In this document: positions 43,115 through 54,786 of the stretch, in pieces
Numbering within the stretch: position 1 is the first letter of the stretch
Layout of the letters: each line of letters starts with the position of its first letter
DNA from: Pelobates cultripes
Lineage: Eukaryota > Chordata > Amphibia > Anura > Pelobatidae
Direction of reading: 5' to 3'
Assembly (NCBI GenBank): GCA_933207985.1
Contig: OW240920.1
Location: forward strand, 131,262,167-131,326,166
DNA length: 64,000 bases
Notes under the pieces: model-generated
What the model saw: only the letters and a program-made list of their open reading frames with translations
What the model was told of the DNA's origin: nothing
Databases searched by the model: none
Position numbers and translations under genes: made by a program

Positions 43115-43480
43115 CCCAGAAGTTTCACAGAATGTCTTCCATGAATTCAGATCGATGGTGGAGGAGTCGGGCGTGGTAGGGTCTCTGCTTCACTTGTTTT
43201 GGATGTGTCTACTGGTAGCTTCTTTTTGGAACAGGTTTATGAGACTTTAAACATAGTTGTGGATGAAGGAGTTGAATTCCATCAGGGTTACATGCTTTTA
43301 AGTTTTACCAAGCTTTAAGGAAATACTGCGTCACTTGTTGATGGCTGTTAGATCGCCCTTTCCTGCTCTCTGGAGGCAACAAGAAGCCTCTTCTTCTCAG
43401 ATTTGGTTGGACCAGGTGTCATATAGAAGAACATATAGTAACCCTTACTGGCTGGAAATTATCTTGAATAGATGTTTTCT
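43115..43480 (+). pseudogene. L1/Tx1-like LINE C-terminal fragment
   Basis: Frames give ..GSLLHLFWMCLLVASFW and a later YSNPYWLEIIL, resembling the hlfW-C-fW block after the RT of L1/Tx1 elements. Stops interrupt it. The junction with the Ig exon copy is at about 43114. Confidence 0.5.
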
Positions 43481-44315
43481 TTATCTCAGTACTGGCTAAA
43501 TCCTCATATTCTTCTTACTCAAACAGGTTGTCTCCTTGCATGCCTTTGGGTCTGGAGTGCTACTGCTTAGCATAATATATGTTGTAGACCTTTTACCCTC
43601 CTTTGCTTCTTGATCATTCTCTCTTATTCCCGTTGCTTATTTCTTTCGTCATGCCTTTCCCTTTCTTTTCTTCCTTCAGTTTCTCAATAGTTTTCTTTGG
43701 CATATAGCTATCTTATTCTCTACTCCTACTTTGAGTACATTTGTAGGAAAGAAAGCTTTTTGCAGGAACTATGGTGTTTGGAAAAAATAATTCCTTCTGT
43801 GTAGCCTGGGTTATTTATCCTAAGGTGATATTAACTTACCATATACAGTTAAATGTTTTTAATTGTTAATTTTTTGGAGTAAAGAAATACCTTCTTTTGG
43901 GGACTGTGGTGTTAGTTAAACATAAATTCCTTTTGCCTTGCCTTAATCGTAGTGCAAGATTATTTGACCAAATTGCAGTACTTAAACATGATTTCTTTGT
44001 TGCTGTTTACTATTTAGAGGAAAGAAAATACTATTGTATTTCATTTTTTATTGTATTTAGTCCAGTGTGTGCTGTACAAGTGTACGATCATGGTGTAGTG
44101 GTCCTGTACGTTAAATACAATAACATTACAACAGTACATCGATCAAGCAACAAGCCTTTTTGCAACAGAAACACCTATTTTTGCAGAGTAAAGTCGTGTT
44201 AGTTTACACAATACACAGTCATTATTATGCCTAATTACTGTAATAAGAAAAAAAATTCACCATCATTATTCCTTCCTAATCCCACAAACTACTGGGATAC
44301 TGGGATTTGCAGCAA
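43481..44315. other. No recognised feature
   Basis: AT-rich; a 101-codon frame at 43897-44202 resembles nothing I know. Confidence 0.4.
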
Positions 44316-44323
44316 GTCCATTA

Positions 44324-45317
44324 CAGGGCCGGTGCAAGGATTTCTGCCGCCCCTTCATGTCACACACTTACTGACAGACATACACATGCTGACACACATA
44401 CACACACTCACTGACAGACAGACATACATACACTAACTGACAGGCATACACTCACTCACTCACTGACACACACGCACAGAAGCTTACTGACAGACATTCA
44501 CTCACTGGAACACACACACACACACACACATTCACTCACTTACAGACATACACTCACACACACATTCACTCACTTACAGACATACACTCACATACACACA
44601 CACTCACTGGCAGACATACACTCACTTAGATACTCATTGACAGACATACACAAACTCACTGACAGACATACACTCACTCAGACACTCACTGACAGACATA
44701 CACTCACACAATGGCAGACACACACACTTACTGACAGACAGACATACACACACACACACCAACTCACTGACACATATACTCACTCACTGACACCCAAACA
44801 CACTCACACACATACACTCACTGGCAGACATACACACACTTACTGACAGACACACACACACACAGACACTCACTGACAGACATATACTCACTTACTGACA
44901 CACACACACAGACACTCACTGACAGACACACACAGGCAGACACTCACTCACTGACAAAGACTCAAACACTCACCTCCCTGGAGTCCAGTGTGGGGCAGCT
45001 CCTCACTGCTCCCGCCCGCCACTTAGTATGCCGGGGCCGGAATTACATCATATTCCGGCTCCCGGCATCACAGAGGGCGCGTGAGGGAGGAGTGAGACAT
45101 TTCATGGCAGAGCAGGCACCTGTCATCAAGGTAAGAAGGTGCCTGCTCTACCATACTGTGACAGGGCTCCTCTGGGCCCCACCTCAGGGCGCATGGAGGA
45201 GCGCCCTGGAGCTGAGGGGGGCGGCTGTAGAGGTGCTGACCCAGCACTGCGGATCAAGACAGGGAGAGTCCACCAAGATGCGGATGCCTAGTTCGCCTAA
45301 CGGTGGCACCATCCCTG
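44324..45317 (+). mobile_element. Non-autonomous hAT with CA satellite and hairpin (element B)
   Basis: Ends CAGGGCCGGTGCAAGG and GGTGGCACCATCCCTG; perfect 8-bp duplication gtccatta (44316-44323, 45318-45325). Inside: a long (CACTGACAGACATACACT)-type satellite (44365-44970), the phrase acctccctggagtccag, then a hairpin around 45037-45057 with CCGGAAT and ATTCCGG around a decayed CRE (tacatca). Confidence 0.9.
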
Positions 45318-45461
45318 GTCCATTATGTCCAATTCAGCACCCAAGAGGCAATTAGATTTTTTTCAGCCTTTTCATGCTGTAATAATCAAATGTAGAGTAA
45401 AAAATTTTTTCATTTATAGTTTTGTTTTGGTGTTTCTAAAAATTTGTTTCAGCAAAATTAC

Positions 45462-46061
45462 TTAAAGGGACACTATAGTCACCAGAACAACAGCTTGTGA
45501 GTAGAATCATTCCCTTCAGGCTTTTTGCTTTAAACACTGTCTTTTCAGAAAAAAAAATGCAGTGTTTACATTATAGCTAGTGATAACTTCACTGGCCACT
45601 CCTGAGATGGCTGTTAGAGATCCTTCCTGGGTCATGTCTGCCTAAAAGGCATCCACACATTCAGTGTCTCCTCCCTCTGCATATAGACACTGAACTTTCC
45701 TTATAGACATTCATTGATTCAATTAATCTCTATGAGGAGATGCTGATTGGCCAGGGCTGTTTGAATCATGCTGGCTGTGCCCCTGATCTGCCTCTTTGTC
45801 AATCTCACCCAATCTTATGGGGAAGCACCGTGATTGGATCAGGCCCACTTCTAATGATGTCAGCAGACTGCTTGTTTTTCTGAGTCTAACAGCATGCAGA
45901 GTTACAGCTTCTGACTTGAATACAGTAAGATTTTGCTATATTTATGGATGCATGAGGGGCCCAGGGGGGCTAGATGGTGGTGTTAAAACTATAGGGTCAG
46001 GAATACATGTTTGTGTTCCTGACCCTATAGTTATCCTTTAAACCCTATAGTTATCCTTTAA
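45462..46061. mobile_element. T2-type MITE with duplicated right end
   Basis: TTAA-AGGGACACTATAGTCACC at left. At right ..CTATAGTTATCCT-TTAA occurs twice in tandem (ends at 46041 and 46061), a 20-bp duplication that includes the target TTAA. Confidence 0.75.
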
Positions 46062-47160
46062 AACAAAGTGGTTTTCCTGACACTATAGTGCCCTGAGGGT
46101 GACCCCACCCTTAGGGTCCCCCTCCCGTGGTGCTGAAGGGGTTAAAACCCCTTCAGCAGCTTACCTTATTCCAGCGCTGGTGACCTCTCCTCCCCCGCAG
46201 ACATCACACTCACCTCCTATTCATTTCACATTCAGCCTGTTACATAAACACTCTCTAATTCTGTCACACTCACCTCCCTTTGCCCTGTCACACTCCCTCC
46301 TCCAACCATGCCACACCAAGCCTGTCACACTCTTCCCATCAACGACACCTTGATCCTGTCACACCCCCCCTCACCCTTCACACACTCTTACCCCCAAACC
46401 TTTGACACTCAGCACTACAACCATGCCACGCTCAACCTGTCATATTAACTCCACTAATCCTCTCACACTTACCTCCCCTCGCCACACTCCCTCCTTCAAC
46501 CATGCCACACACACCCTGTCACATTAACGGCTCTAATCGTGTCACTCACACCGCCCTCACTCTGCAACACTCACTTGGTCACATGAACCCCCCTCAATCC
46601 TGTCACACCCACCTCCCTTTGCCTTGTCACACTCCTTCCTCCAAACATGGAACACATTTACCCTCCTTCATTCTGTTACACTCACACCCCCCAACCCAGT
46701 CTTATTCACCCTCCTTGCCCTGTCACAGACCCTGTCACTGTTACCCTGTTACTCACCCTGTCATAGACATCCTGAAGACCGTCATTATTATTATCTTATT
46801 ATTTACAAGCATCATACACAAAGTCATAAAACATAGCTTGGTCGTATAACCAATAAACAAAGGCCACAGGCAACCCCCTATCCATTCAACACACTGCAAG
46901 CAGCTACCCCCCCACACACACACACGGTTCTAGACATAAACACATGCTCACAGAGACATTCACACACAAGGATACTAACTGCCAGATACACACTCTTAGG
47001 CACATACAAAAAATTACAAACAACCAGATACACATTGTGACTCCATGTCTGTATAGGTTAATGTGTGCATCTGTGCACATCAGTATGTTTGTGTGTATGC
47101 ATGTGCGTGTATCTTAGTGTATATATGTGCTTGTGTATTAGTATATTTATATATATGTGT
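46062..47160. repeat. C-rich minisatellite and CA microsatellite
   Basis: 46200-46780 is a degenerate tandem repeat of the form ctgtcacactcacctcc; 46910-47050 is CA-rich. Frames through it are spurious. Confidence 0.7.
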
Positions 47161-47732
47161 CTATAGCTGTCATGTGAGGGTAGTATGGTATGGGCAATGC
47201 AGTTTGCAAATTATGCAATAACTACAGTCAGTACACACAATGTAGTGGCACAGGGAGCTGCTACACTGCAAGCCTCTGAATGCAGAGACTAACACTCCAT
47301 ATCCAGCACTGCTTGTCCGCCCTTCAATATAACTACAGCTCCTTATACAAACACAATGCAAACCCTATTTATTTTCCTTATGGGTGTTAGTGGGGGCCTA
47401 ATGTTTGAGTTTCACCTAAGACGTCGCAAAGTCAAGAGCCGCCACAGTAGAAGGGGAGTTGTTTAAGCAGCCAAAGCTGGTCCTTGCTTCCCTTGCGATG
47501 CTACATGTTGAGTTTTTGATTACTGATGAAGCTCTTTGACATGGTTACTTTGTAGATGTGCACATTCTACACACATCCTACACCTTGTGGTGAAGGGTGC
47601 AGTTCAGGAAGCCAACACAAAGGTGCAAACTATACTTGAGATTTGCTGGGCATTTCCACTGTAGTTTGAGGTCTAGCCAACTCTTAAGAGGATAGCAAGA
47701 AAGAAAGAGGCCTTCCCTCACACCATCTACAA
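47161..47732. other. No recognised feature
   Basis: No exon or transposon end identified. Confidence 0.4.
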
Positions 47733-48291
47733 CCAGGGACATATTAGCCGCAAGGCAAACAAGGCATTTGTCTTGGGCAGCACTTTCCAGGGGGCGGCAA
47801 AAAAAGCCACCCCCAAATGCACAGGGTCCGGGGTCCAAAAACCGTAATGTTCGGTACGAACCCGAACTTTCCAGTTCGGGGTCGCTCAACTCTATTGGTT
47901 AATATTATTTTTTGTTTTTTTAAACAAGGGCTGGGGCTTAGTAGAGGGGGTGCTGGGATTTAGAGTAGAGGGGGTGCTGGGATTTAGTATAGAGGGAGGG
48001 TGCTGGGATTTAGTATAGAGGGAGGGTGCTGGGATTTAGTATAGAGGGGGGACTGGAATTTAGTATAGGGGAGGACTGTGAATTAGTACAGAGTGGGGGT
48101 ATGTGAATTAGTACAGAGGGGATACTGGGATGTAATACAGAGGGGAGGACTGGGGTTTAGTAGAGGGGATGCTGTTTTTTTTTTATATACTGTACTTTTC
48201 CAAACAAACCTACGTTTGTTTTTTTTGCGGCCCACATAAACTTAAACCTTGTTTATGTGTCCCGTGCTAGCCTTTGAGTTTGACATGCTTG
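47733..48291. repeat. Three transposon ends and a 27-bp minisatellite
   Basis: 47733-47830 (cagggacatattagccgc..) is the right end of the element C family in opposite orientation. 47840-47892 matches the gttcg-type end at 16548. 47939-48170 is a tandem repeat of about 27 bp (gggtgctgggatttagtatagaggga). 48227-48291 is the left end of the element A family in reverse, finishing ..TTTGACATGCTTG. None has its partner end here. Confidence 0.6.
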
Positions 48292-48397
48292 ATATATGGC
48301 ATAAAAATTAATCTTGGTATTTTTTTAAAAGTAAAATTACATTTACAACAAAACATTATAAAAATGTATCTTATTATGTTTTCTTTTTGTTTCCTAG

Positions 48398-48543
48398 AAC
48401 CAAAGACATCGCAGAGATGGGATCTCACCATTTTTGTTTTGCGGACAGTGTTTTGCTTCCTCCCCATTGCTTCACTTATTTTTATAGTTAGGGCCTGGAA
48501 GAGGCCATTATCTCAAAGATCTACCAGCCCAAATTCTTGTTAA
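48398..48543 (+). CDS. Transmembrane and tail exon of the CD2/SLAM-type receptor
   Basis: After tttgtttcctag the exon opens in phase 1, matching the phase 1 end of the Ig exon; the joined codon is Glu. The protein reads EPKTSQRWDL, then a membrane span TIFVLRTVFCFLPIASLIFI, then VRAWKRPLSQRSTSPNSC and a stop. An Arg in the outer third of the span is typical of receptors that pair with ITAM adaptors such as FcR-gamma or CD3-zeta; the short basic tail has no tyrosine motif. Amphibian CD2/SLAM families are reported to be expanded and to include such forms. No poly(A) signal was assigned. Confidence 0.65.
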
Positions 48544-49149
48544 TATTGAGAGTGTTATTCGATGGATGTCTAGAACATTACAAATACAGAACAAGATGAC
48601 TACTTTACATGAATGGCAGAATTATTTTATACACCATTAGTGGACCCACGCAGACCGATGAGCTATGTACTATGTGATCAAAGTTAGCACTGCACTCAGC
48701 CCTTTAAATTACTGTGGTTGAACTACTGTGTAGTGATATCACTGGGGACTCCTCTAACATAGAAAGACCCACACGGTCTCCCTGCAAAGCTCCTTACACC
48801 GATGTCATTGGCTGTAATGGGTGATTAGTGCTGGGCTCTGCATGCTATCCAGGGCTTATCAATGTACTGTATTGTAGGATTGCACTGATAAGGGCCTTTA
48901 AATCATATTCTAATAGCTTGGCACAATGAGATTTAGCTGCAAAAAGAGAAATAATCCCTCTCATGCTGCAAGTGCATGGTTCAAAAACTTCAGAGAACCT
49001 GCCGCACTGGAAGGGAATCCCTCTGCTAAATTCAGCAAGGAAAATCATCTGTTGACATCAGCAGAAGGAATCCCTCTAACTTAATCTCTAGGGTTATGGT
49101 TAGCAGTATGGTGTGTTAGTGGTTGGGGTTAATTAGTGTTAGTGTTTAG
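48544..49149. other. Possible 3' UTR, otherwise unrecognised
   Basis: No clear AATAAA directly follows the stop. A degenerate ggttagggtt stretch lies at about 49085-49165. Confidence 0.35.
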
Positions 49150-49888
49150 GGTTACAGTTAGGGTGTTGGTCCATTCCACTGTCCTTTCTCGCCTTGACTA
49201 CTGTAATCCGCTTCTCAGTGGTCTTACGTGCTCCCAACTAGCGCTGTTACAGTCCATAATGAATGCGGCGGCAAGGCTCATTTTCCTGTCCGCACGCACC
49301 TCCCATGCCTCACCCTTCTGTCAATCCCTACATTGGCTTCCTATAAAATATAGGGCACAATTTAAAATTCTGGTTCTTGCTTTCAAATCTCTACATAATG
49401 CTGCTCCCACCTATCTATCCTCCCTTATACACAAGTATGTCCCGTCTAGGCCTTTACGATCTGCTGTAGACTTACGTCTACCTTCTGTCCATACTCCCAA
49501 CTCTGATGCTCGCCTTCAAGATTTCTAGAGGGCTGCACCGTTCCTGTGGAACTCGCTTCCCTCCTACGTTAGATGCTCACCCAGTTTCAATTCCTTCAAA
49601 AAATCGTGAAAAACTCACTTCTTCATAAAAGCGTATCCATTAAACTGTTAATAGCTCCTGACTGATTCCTCTTCTGCAACTGTCATTAGTCTAATACTAT
49701 CCTTACCTTTTTGTGTCATTTTACCCTATTCCCTCTAGCATGTAAGCTCATTGAGCAGGGCCCTCAACCCCTCTGTTCCTGTGTGTCCAACTTGTCTGGT
49801 TACAACTACATGACTGTTCGTCCACCCATTGTAAAGCGCTGCGGAATTTGACGGCGCTCTATAAATATCATAATAATAATAATAATAC
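49150..49888 (+). pseudogene. L2-like LINE 3' fragment
   Basis: Encodes LSRLDYCNPLLSGLTCS, MNAAARLIFLSAR and LHWLPIKYRAQFKIL, the C-terminal block of L2-group RT, followed by a 3' UTR and the typical tail gcgctgcggaatttgacggc, then (ATA)n repeats. A stop interrupts the frame near 49528. 5'-truncated. Confidence 0.85.
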
Positions 49889-50046
49889 TATAGTCATTGC
49901 TGCCGTGATAGGAATTTGAGCACAGAGCTAAATAAATGATATTTTTAGAGAAACATGTCAATTGGTCTCTTATTATGAACTCTTTATTAGTAATTTCTTT
50001 TATATTCTTTATATATGTCTTTTTTTACTTATGGTCTCCCTACATG

Positions 50047-51045
50047 CAGTGGTGTATCCTGGTTTTGTGCTGCCCTAGGCAGGACAAAACGCAGGCGCCC
50101 CCCCTCTCCCCCCGCGCCAACCCCCCCTGCACCAACCCCCCCCCCGCCTTCTAAATACACACACACACATTCACTGACAGATACGCATACACTCGCTAAC
50201 AGAAACACACACACACACTAACAGACACAATCACACTCACTAACAGACATACACTCACTAACACACACACACTCACAGGCAAACACACTCACAGGCAAAC
50301 ACACTCACACAGTCAGACACACACACACTCACTGACACACTAACAGACAAACATAGTCAGACACACACAAACAGACACACTCACTCACTAGCAGACACAC
50401 ACACACACACTAACAAACACACACATTAACAGACACACACACACTCACAGGCAAACACACACTCACTGACACACACACACACAGGCAAACACACACTCAC
50501 TGACACACAGTCAGACACACACACATACACACTAACAGACACAGTCAGACACACACACTAACAAAACACACACGCATTAACAGACACACACTCACTCACT
50601 CACATTAACACATTTTTTTATTTATTTTTATTTAGCCCCCCCCTCTTACCTTTGGGAGTGCTGGGGGGGAGGGGTTCATTACCTCCCTGGTGGTCCAGTG
50701 GATGCTGGCTGGGCTAGGCAGGCGGCTGGCGAGGGAGCTCTTCCCCTGAGCGGTCTGCTCAGCTCCCTCGCGCGCCGCAATGTGAGGCTGGGAGCCGGAA
50801 GATGACGTCATCTTCCGGTTCCCAGCCTCACTCTGCGGCGCGCGAGGGAGCTGAGCGGACCGCTCAGGGGAAGAGCTCCCTCGCCAGCCGCCTGCCCAGC
50901 GCCGCCCGCCAGCCCAGCCGGTCAGTTAGCCGCGAGGCTAACAAAGCATTTGCCTGGGCATTTGGGGGGCGGCGTTTTTTGCCGCCCCCTGAAAAATGCC
51001 GCCCAAGGCAAATGCCTTGTTTGCCTCGCGGCTAAAACGCCCCTG
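50047..51045 (+). mobile_element. Non-autonomous hAT with CA satellite and CRE hairpin (element C)
   Basis: Starts CAGTGGTGTATCCTGG and ends GCTAAAACGCCCCTG; perfect 8-bp duplication cctacatg (50039-50046, 51046-51053). Inside: CA satellite (50158-50605), the phrase attacctccctggtggtccag, then a hairpin of about 215 bp (50711-50925) centred on the perfect 24-bp palindrome 50795-50818: CCGGAAGA, TGACGTCA core, TCTTCCGG. Confidence 0.9.
50711..50925. repeat. Large GC-rich hairpin of element C
   Basis: Arms such as ggctggcgagggagctcttc / gaagagctccctcgccagcc and cagctccctcgcgcg / cgcgcgagggagctg pair over about 100 bp around the CRE at 50803-50810. The transcript would form a long, nearly perfect RNA hairpin. 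Confidence 0.85.
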
Positions 51046-51850
51046 CCTACATGCTAGGCATGTTCCACACCCATAAAACCCTTTATTCTTTGTGAAGAAG
51101 TTCTCATTTTCAGCCTGATGGTTTTTTAAATTGCTATTTACTAAGAAATTTTTTATATTTTTGCATCCCCTATGGACAATTTTAGGTCTCTCCGGTAATA
51201 TTTCTTTTAAAATCGGATCATCTTGTAATAGGTGTCAATATTTATTGATAGCATGCCTTACTTTCTTATTATTGGCAGAAAAATTACAAATGAAGGGGAT
51301 ATTGCCTTTATTATTCTCTCTTCTCACTTTTTTCTTTTTATATATTAGTAATTCCTTTCGTTCTAATCTTTTTATTTCTTCTATACCCTTTTGGAGGTCT
51401 TCTTCATATCCTTTTTCTAAGAATTGATTTTTAATAATTTGAGTTTGTTGTAAAAAATCTTCATCTTTTGTACAATTTCTTTTTAGCCTCATGAACTGGC
51501 TCTTAGGTGCATTCGTGAGCCACGGGGTATGATGACAACTAGTAAGGTCAATATATCCATTAGAATCTACCTCTTTAAAAAAATTCTTAGTAAAAATGTT
51601 CCCTTCTTCTATAAAAACAGTAAGGTCTAGAAAATTAATTCCCACCTTACTTTGAGTGGAGGTGAGGTTAATTCCCCAATCATTGCAATTTAAAAAACTA
51701 AAAAAATTAGTCAATTTCAAATCATCTCCCTTCCAAATAAAAAATATGTCATCAATGTAACAGCGGTAGGTGACCAAGTCCGCAAAAAATTCACTATGTA
51801 AAATAAATATCTCTTCCCAATACGCCATAAAATGGTTTGCATCTAAAAGT

Positions 51851-52129
51851 TATTCTTTATGCCTATTCATTTGTAATTATTGTCTACACTTAGATCTATT
51901 ACTATTTATTTACAGATTTTTTGACAATATTTGTATTTATCATCTATACATTACTGCTCATACAGGTAATCCAGAGCTCCACTTATATTTTGTTTTATTT
52001 GCATGTTCTATGTTGTGGAGGTTAAGGGATTCCTTCACTTAAGTGTTAGAGCCTGTGTTTCACCTTGCTGAGCTTGTGTGCACCGTTTCTATTTTGTTTG
52101 CATGGAGCATTGCTTGATTGATTGCTGGG
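51851..52129. other. No recognised feature
   Basis: AT-rich sequence between the Penelope fragment and a CA satellite. Confidence 0.4.
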
Positions 52130-52560
52130 TACTATGCACATATTTACATATACTGCCACATACATACTTACACAGATATACACACATAGATACATACATA
52201 GAAATACAATGACACATTCATATACATATTGACATATATGTTCACTGACACTTACATAGATGCACACACTGTTACATACACACACCTTGACATATACACA
52301 CACCTGACACATAGATACACACAGTGACACACATACTCTTGTTAACATACTTTTCTTGTTTGCTGGACGGTAGATTCCCTTGGGTCCTGCTTCTGGCTGA
52401 GACAGATGTGAGTGTGGTGATGGAGCAGCTTTCTTGTTCCTCTCTGCCTCCCCATGCGGCTCTCTATGGATCTGGGAGGAAGTAACTGTCTCTCACTTCC
52501 TTTTAGCATGGCCGATAGTACATGGGCCCTGTTCAGCAGCGCCCATCTGGTGATCCCTTT
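52130..52560. repeat. CA satellite plus GC-rich unit
   Basis: 52137-52335 is a CA/TA-rich satellite (gacacatagatacacac); 52360-52520 continues with a tcccttgggtcctgc phrase and ggaagtaac..gttacttcc-like inverted bits, the same order as in hAT elements A-C. Termini were not found. Confidence 0.5.
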
Positions 52561-53420
52561 TTTTTTAAGGACAAGAAGAGCTTTAATTTGAAGTGACATT
52601 AAAATGCAAAAAAAACCAAAACATCTTTTCACAATTTTGGCTATAATTAGTGCAGCTAAAAAAAGTAGTTTAAAATCAATTTATTTTTAACAAATGACAG
52701 AGTAGATCATATGTCTAGGATATCAGTTTATTTTTGATAGTCACAGGTCACAAAATACAAGGAGTATAATTTAAACGTGGAACCATTTTAGAATTTGTTA
52801 TCTTTGTCTTGCCAAATTGTATTCAGCTTCATTTTTTTAGTACCACGATGCATAGAAACATAGGATGCGACGGCAGATAAGAAACATTCGGCCCATCTCG
52901 TCTGCCCAAAAGGCATACATTGATACTCTGAATGTATGCCTTTACCACTACCTCGTGAAGCTACAATGCCATATAGGAGACCTGACCATTTAAGTGTTTA
53001 CAGTTGGAATTTTAATAGATGAATTTGATGGGTCTATGTTTAATTTTGGGCATTGTTGCTGTTTGACTGTTCAAATTACCCCACAAAGGCATACCATTTG
53101 TGAAAGTAGACACTCCAGGATACCTCGTATGATGTATATTGTGCCATATCATGCTGCCATTTTTCACTAATTTTCATAGTTTGAGGTAATTTGTTTGTTT
53201 GTTTTTTGCACTTTTTATATACTTAGTGCATTTTTGCTGGACATTTTGTAGATCTGACATGTGCCAACATGATCAAAGTCCCTACATTATGCTCAGCAAG
53301 CTCTTCAGGGTAAAATAATACCGTCAATGTATGCATTTGACACTTTCTAATGAAGATATAGTGCTACATCAGGTTTTAGTTACTTTTTTATATATGGATT
53401 TTGTAGAATATTGCCTATTC
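52561..53420. other. Unrecognised DNA with a LINE 3' end
   Basis: 52854-52918 is, on the minus strand, the 3' terminal piece of the LINE family also seen at 57150-57418 (gggcagacgagatgggccga.. ending tctgccgtcgcatcctatg). The aaggcataccatttg repeat recurs at about 53085. Confidence 0.5.
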
Positions 53421-53840
53421 TATGTTTCTATTGAGTATATATGGATGTGTTTATTGACATAAGTAACAGATGGTATAAGTCACAAGGCTTTCTTTGTCCG
53501 AGAGCTCTGGAATGTGGATTTGGGGGTTTTGTCCTTATATGGATAGAGTTATGCTCTGACGTCAGTATGGGCACATCTATATAGTAACAGAGGGACACGA
53601 GGTCTCTCTCTCTTGGCTCTCTCTCTCTCTCTTGGCTCTCTCTCTCTCTCTTGGCTCTCTCTGGTTCTCTCTCAATGTAAAGATGTAACTCTCCCGTCAG
53701 GAGTCCAGCAATTACCATCTGCTGTTGAAATCCATTATCATGTAACATCATTTGTTGTTTTATTATGTATCCGTAACTAAGAATAAACCTGAAGAAACCG
53801 TAAGTCAGATTGCGTATTAGTACTTTTCATTAATATAGAC
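53421..53840 (+). mobile_element. Possible solo LTR with CT-rich leader
   Basis: Features in LTR-like order: a CRE-like tgacgtca (53556-53563), TATA-like ctatatagt (53576-53584), a tandem (tctctctcttggctc)n run (53603-53690) and AATAAA (53782-53787). The ends and a target duplication are not clear, so this is only a suggestion. Confidence 0.3.
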
Positions 53841-54622
53841 ATATATTAATGTGGCGAGCAAATTTGGCCCAAGACTATATATACAAAAGACGTATATATA
53901 TCAATCCAGTCAGATTTTACAGATTTGATAGGCCTGTTCCTCAAAAATGTATATCATTTGCAAAAGCAGACACCATAGGGCATATGGGGATACCATGGGG
54001 ACTCTCACATGATATATTTTTAGCTCTATTAAAGGGCCATTCATTTACCGTTGTGGTATTTATTTTTATTTTATCATTTCTACATACACACTGTAATGTT
54101 GCTGCATGTTTTGTTTTGTTTTTTTAAATCTTATGTGTGCTACTGTAATAAAATTCTAGACATGTGCACCAGTGAAATATTAGTTTCGTACAAATTATTT
54201 CATACTAAATAAAAATTTAATTTGTCAATTCCGAATTTCGGCCGTAAACCATTCATTTTCAAATGAAAATTGTTAAAAAATAATTTGTTTTTCACTATTA
54301 GGATGAAAACAGCACTGTGCATGCGCAAAAAAAAAAGCAAGGATTGAGCCGGCAGTGCTACCAGCTGACTCCCATATTAATAAAAGGGAAGTTAAATCCT
54401 CCTGCATGCCCCTACTCACGGGATGCCAGTGGCTGCTTGCTGTCATTTAACACTAAATATAAATCAGTATGGGGGTTACTCTGATAAAAGGGAGGTTAAA
54501 TCCATATTGATAAAAAGGAGGTTAAATCCTCCCGCATGCACCTCCTTGCGGCATGCTGTGAGTAGGAGCATGTCTCCTAAACAATTGTAAAACTACTAGC
54601 TGCCCAATCACTAGTGCAATAA

Positions 54623-54681
54623 CGGGGGACCTGGCACAGGTTAAATCCTGCCACATGCCCCTACCTGTGCCAGGTCCCCCC
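54623..54681. repeat. 18-bp-arm perfect hairpin
   Basis: gggggacctggcacaggt (54623-54640) and acctgtgccaggtccccc (54664-54681) with a 23-base loop. Confidence 0.85.
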
Positions 54682-54786
54682 ATGTAGTATGGGGCATGTC
54701 GCCTAAACATATCGCCGGTCATTTAAAACTGGATATAAAAATCAGTATCTTATATAGAAGTGATAGAGAGATACGGTAAGAGTACA

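Larger units (their letters stand above)
49905..51850 (-). pseudogene. Penelope-like element RT, split by a hAT
   Basis: On the minus strand 51850-51235 encodes ANHFMAYWEEI, YIDDIFFIWKGDD (catalytic YxDD), INFLDLTV, DLTSCHHTPWLTN and a GY..KGI block, the C-terminal half of a Penelope RT. A TGA at 51233-51235 replaces a Trp codon; the frame continues with the dp-l..ilpe.P motif and GFYGCGTCLACR (Cys cluster) to 51046. The hAT element C (50047-51045) interrupts there, and the frame resumes at 50046 with ..EFIIRDQLTCFSKNIIYLAL, leading toward the GIY-YIG nuclease, which is lost near 49905. It is both 5'- and 3'-truncated and inactive. Confidence 0.85.

Noticed and set aside
50711..50925. MicroRNA precursor
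   Set aside because: The hairpin is far longer and more GC-rich than a pre-miRNA and is better explained as the foldback core of a hAT element.
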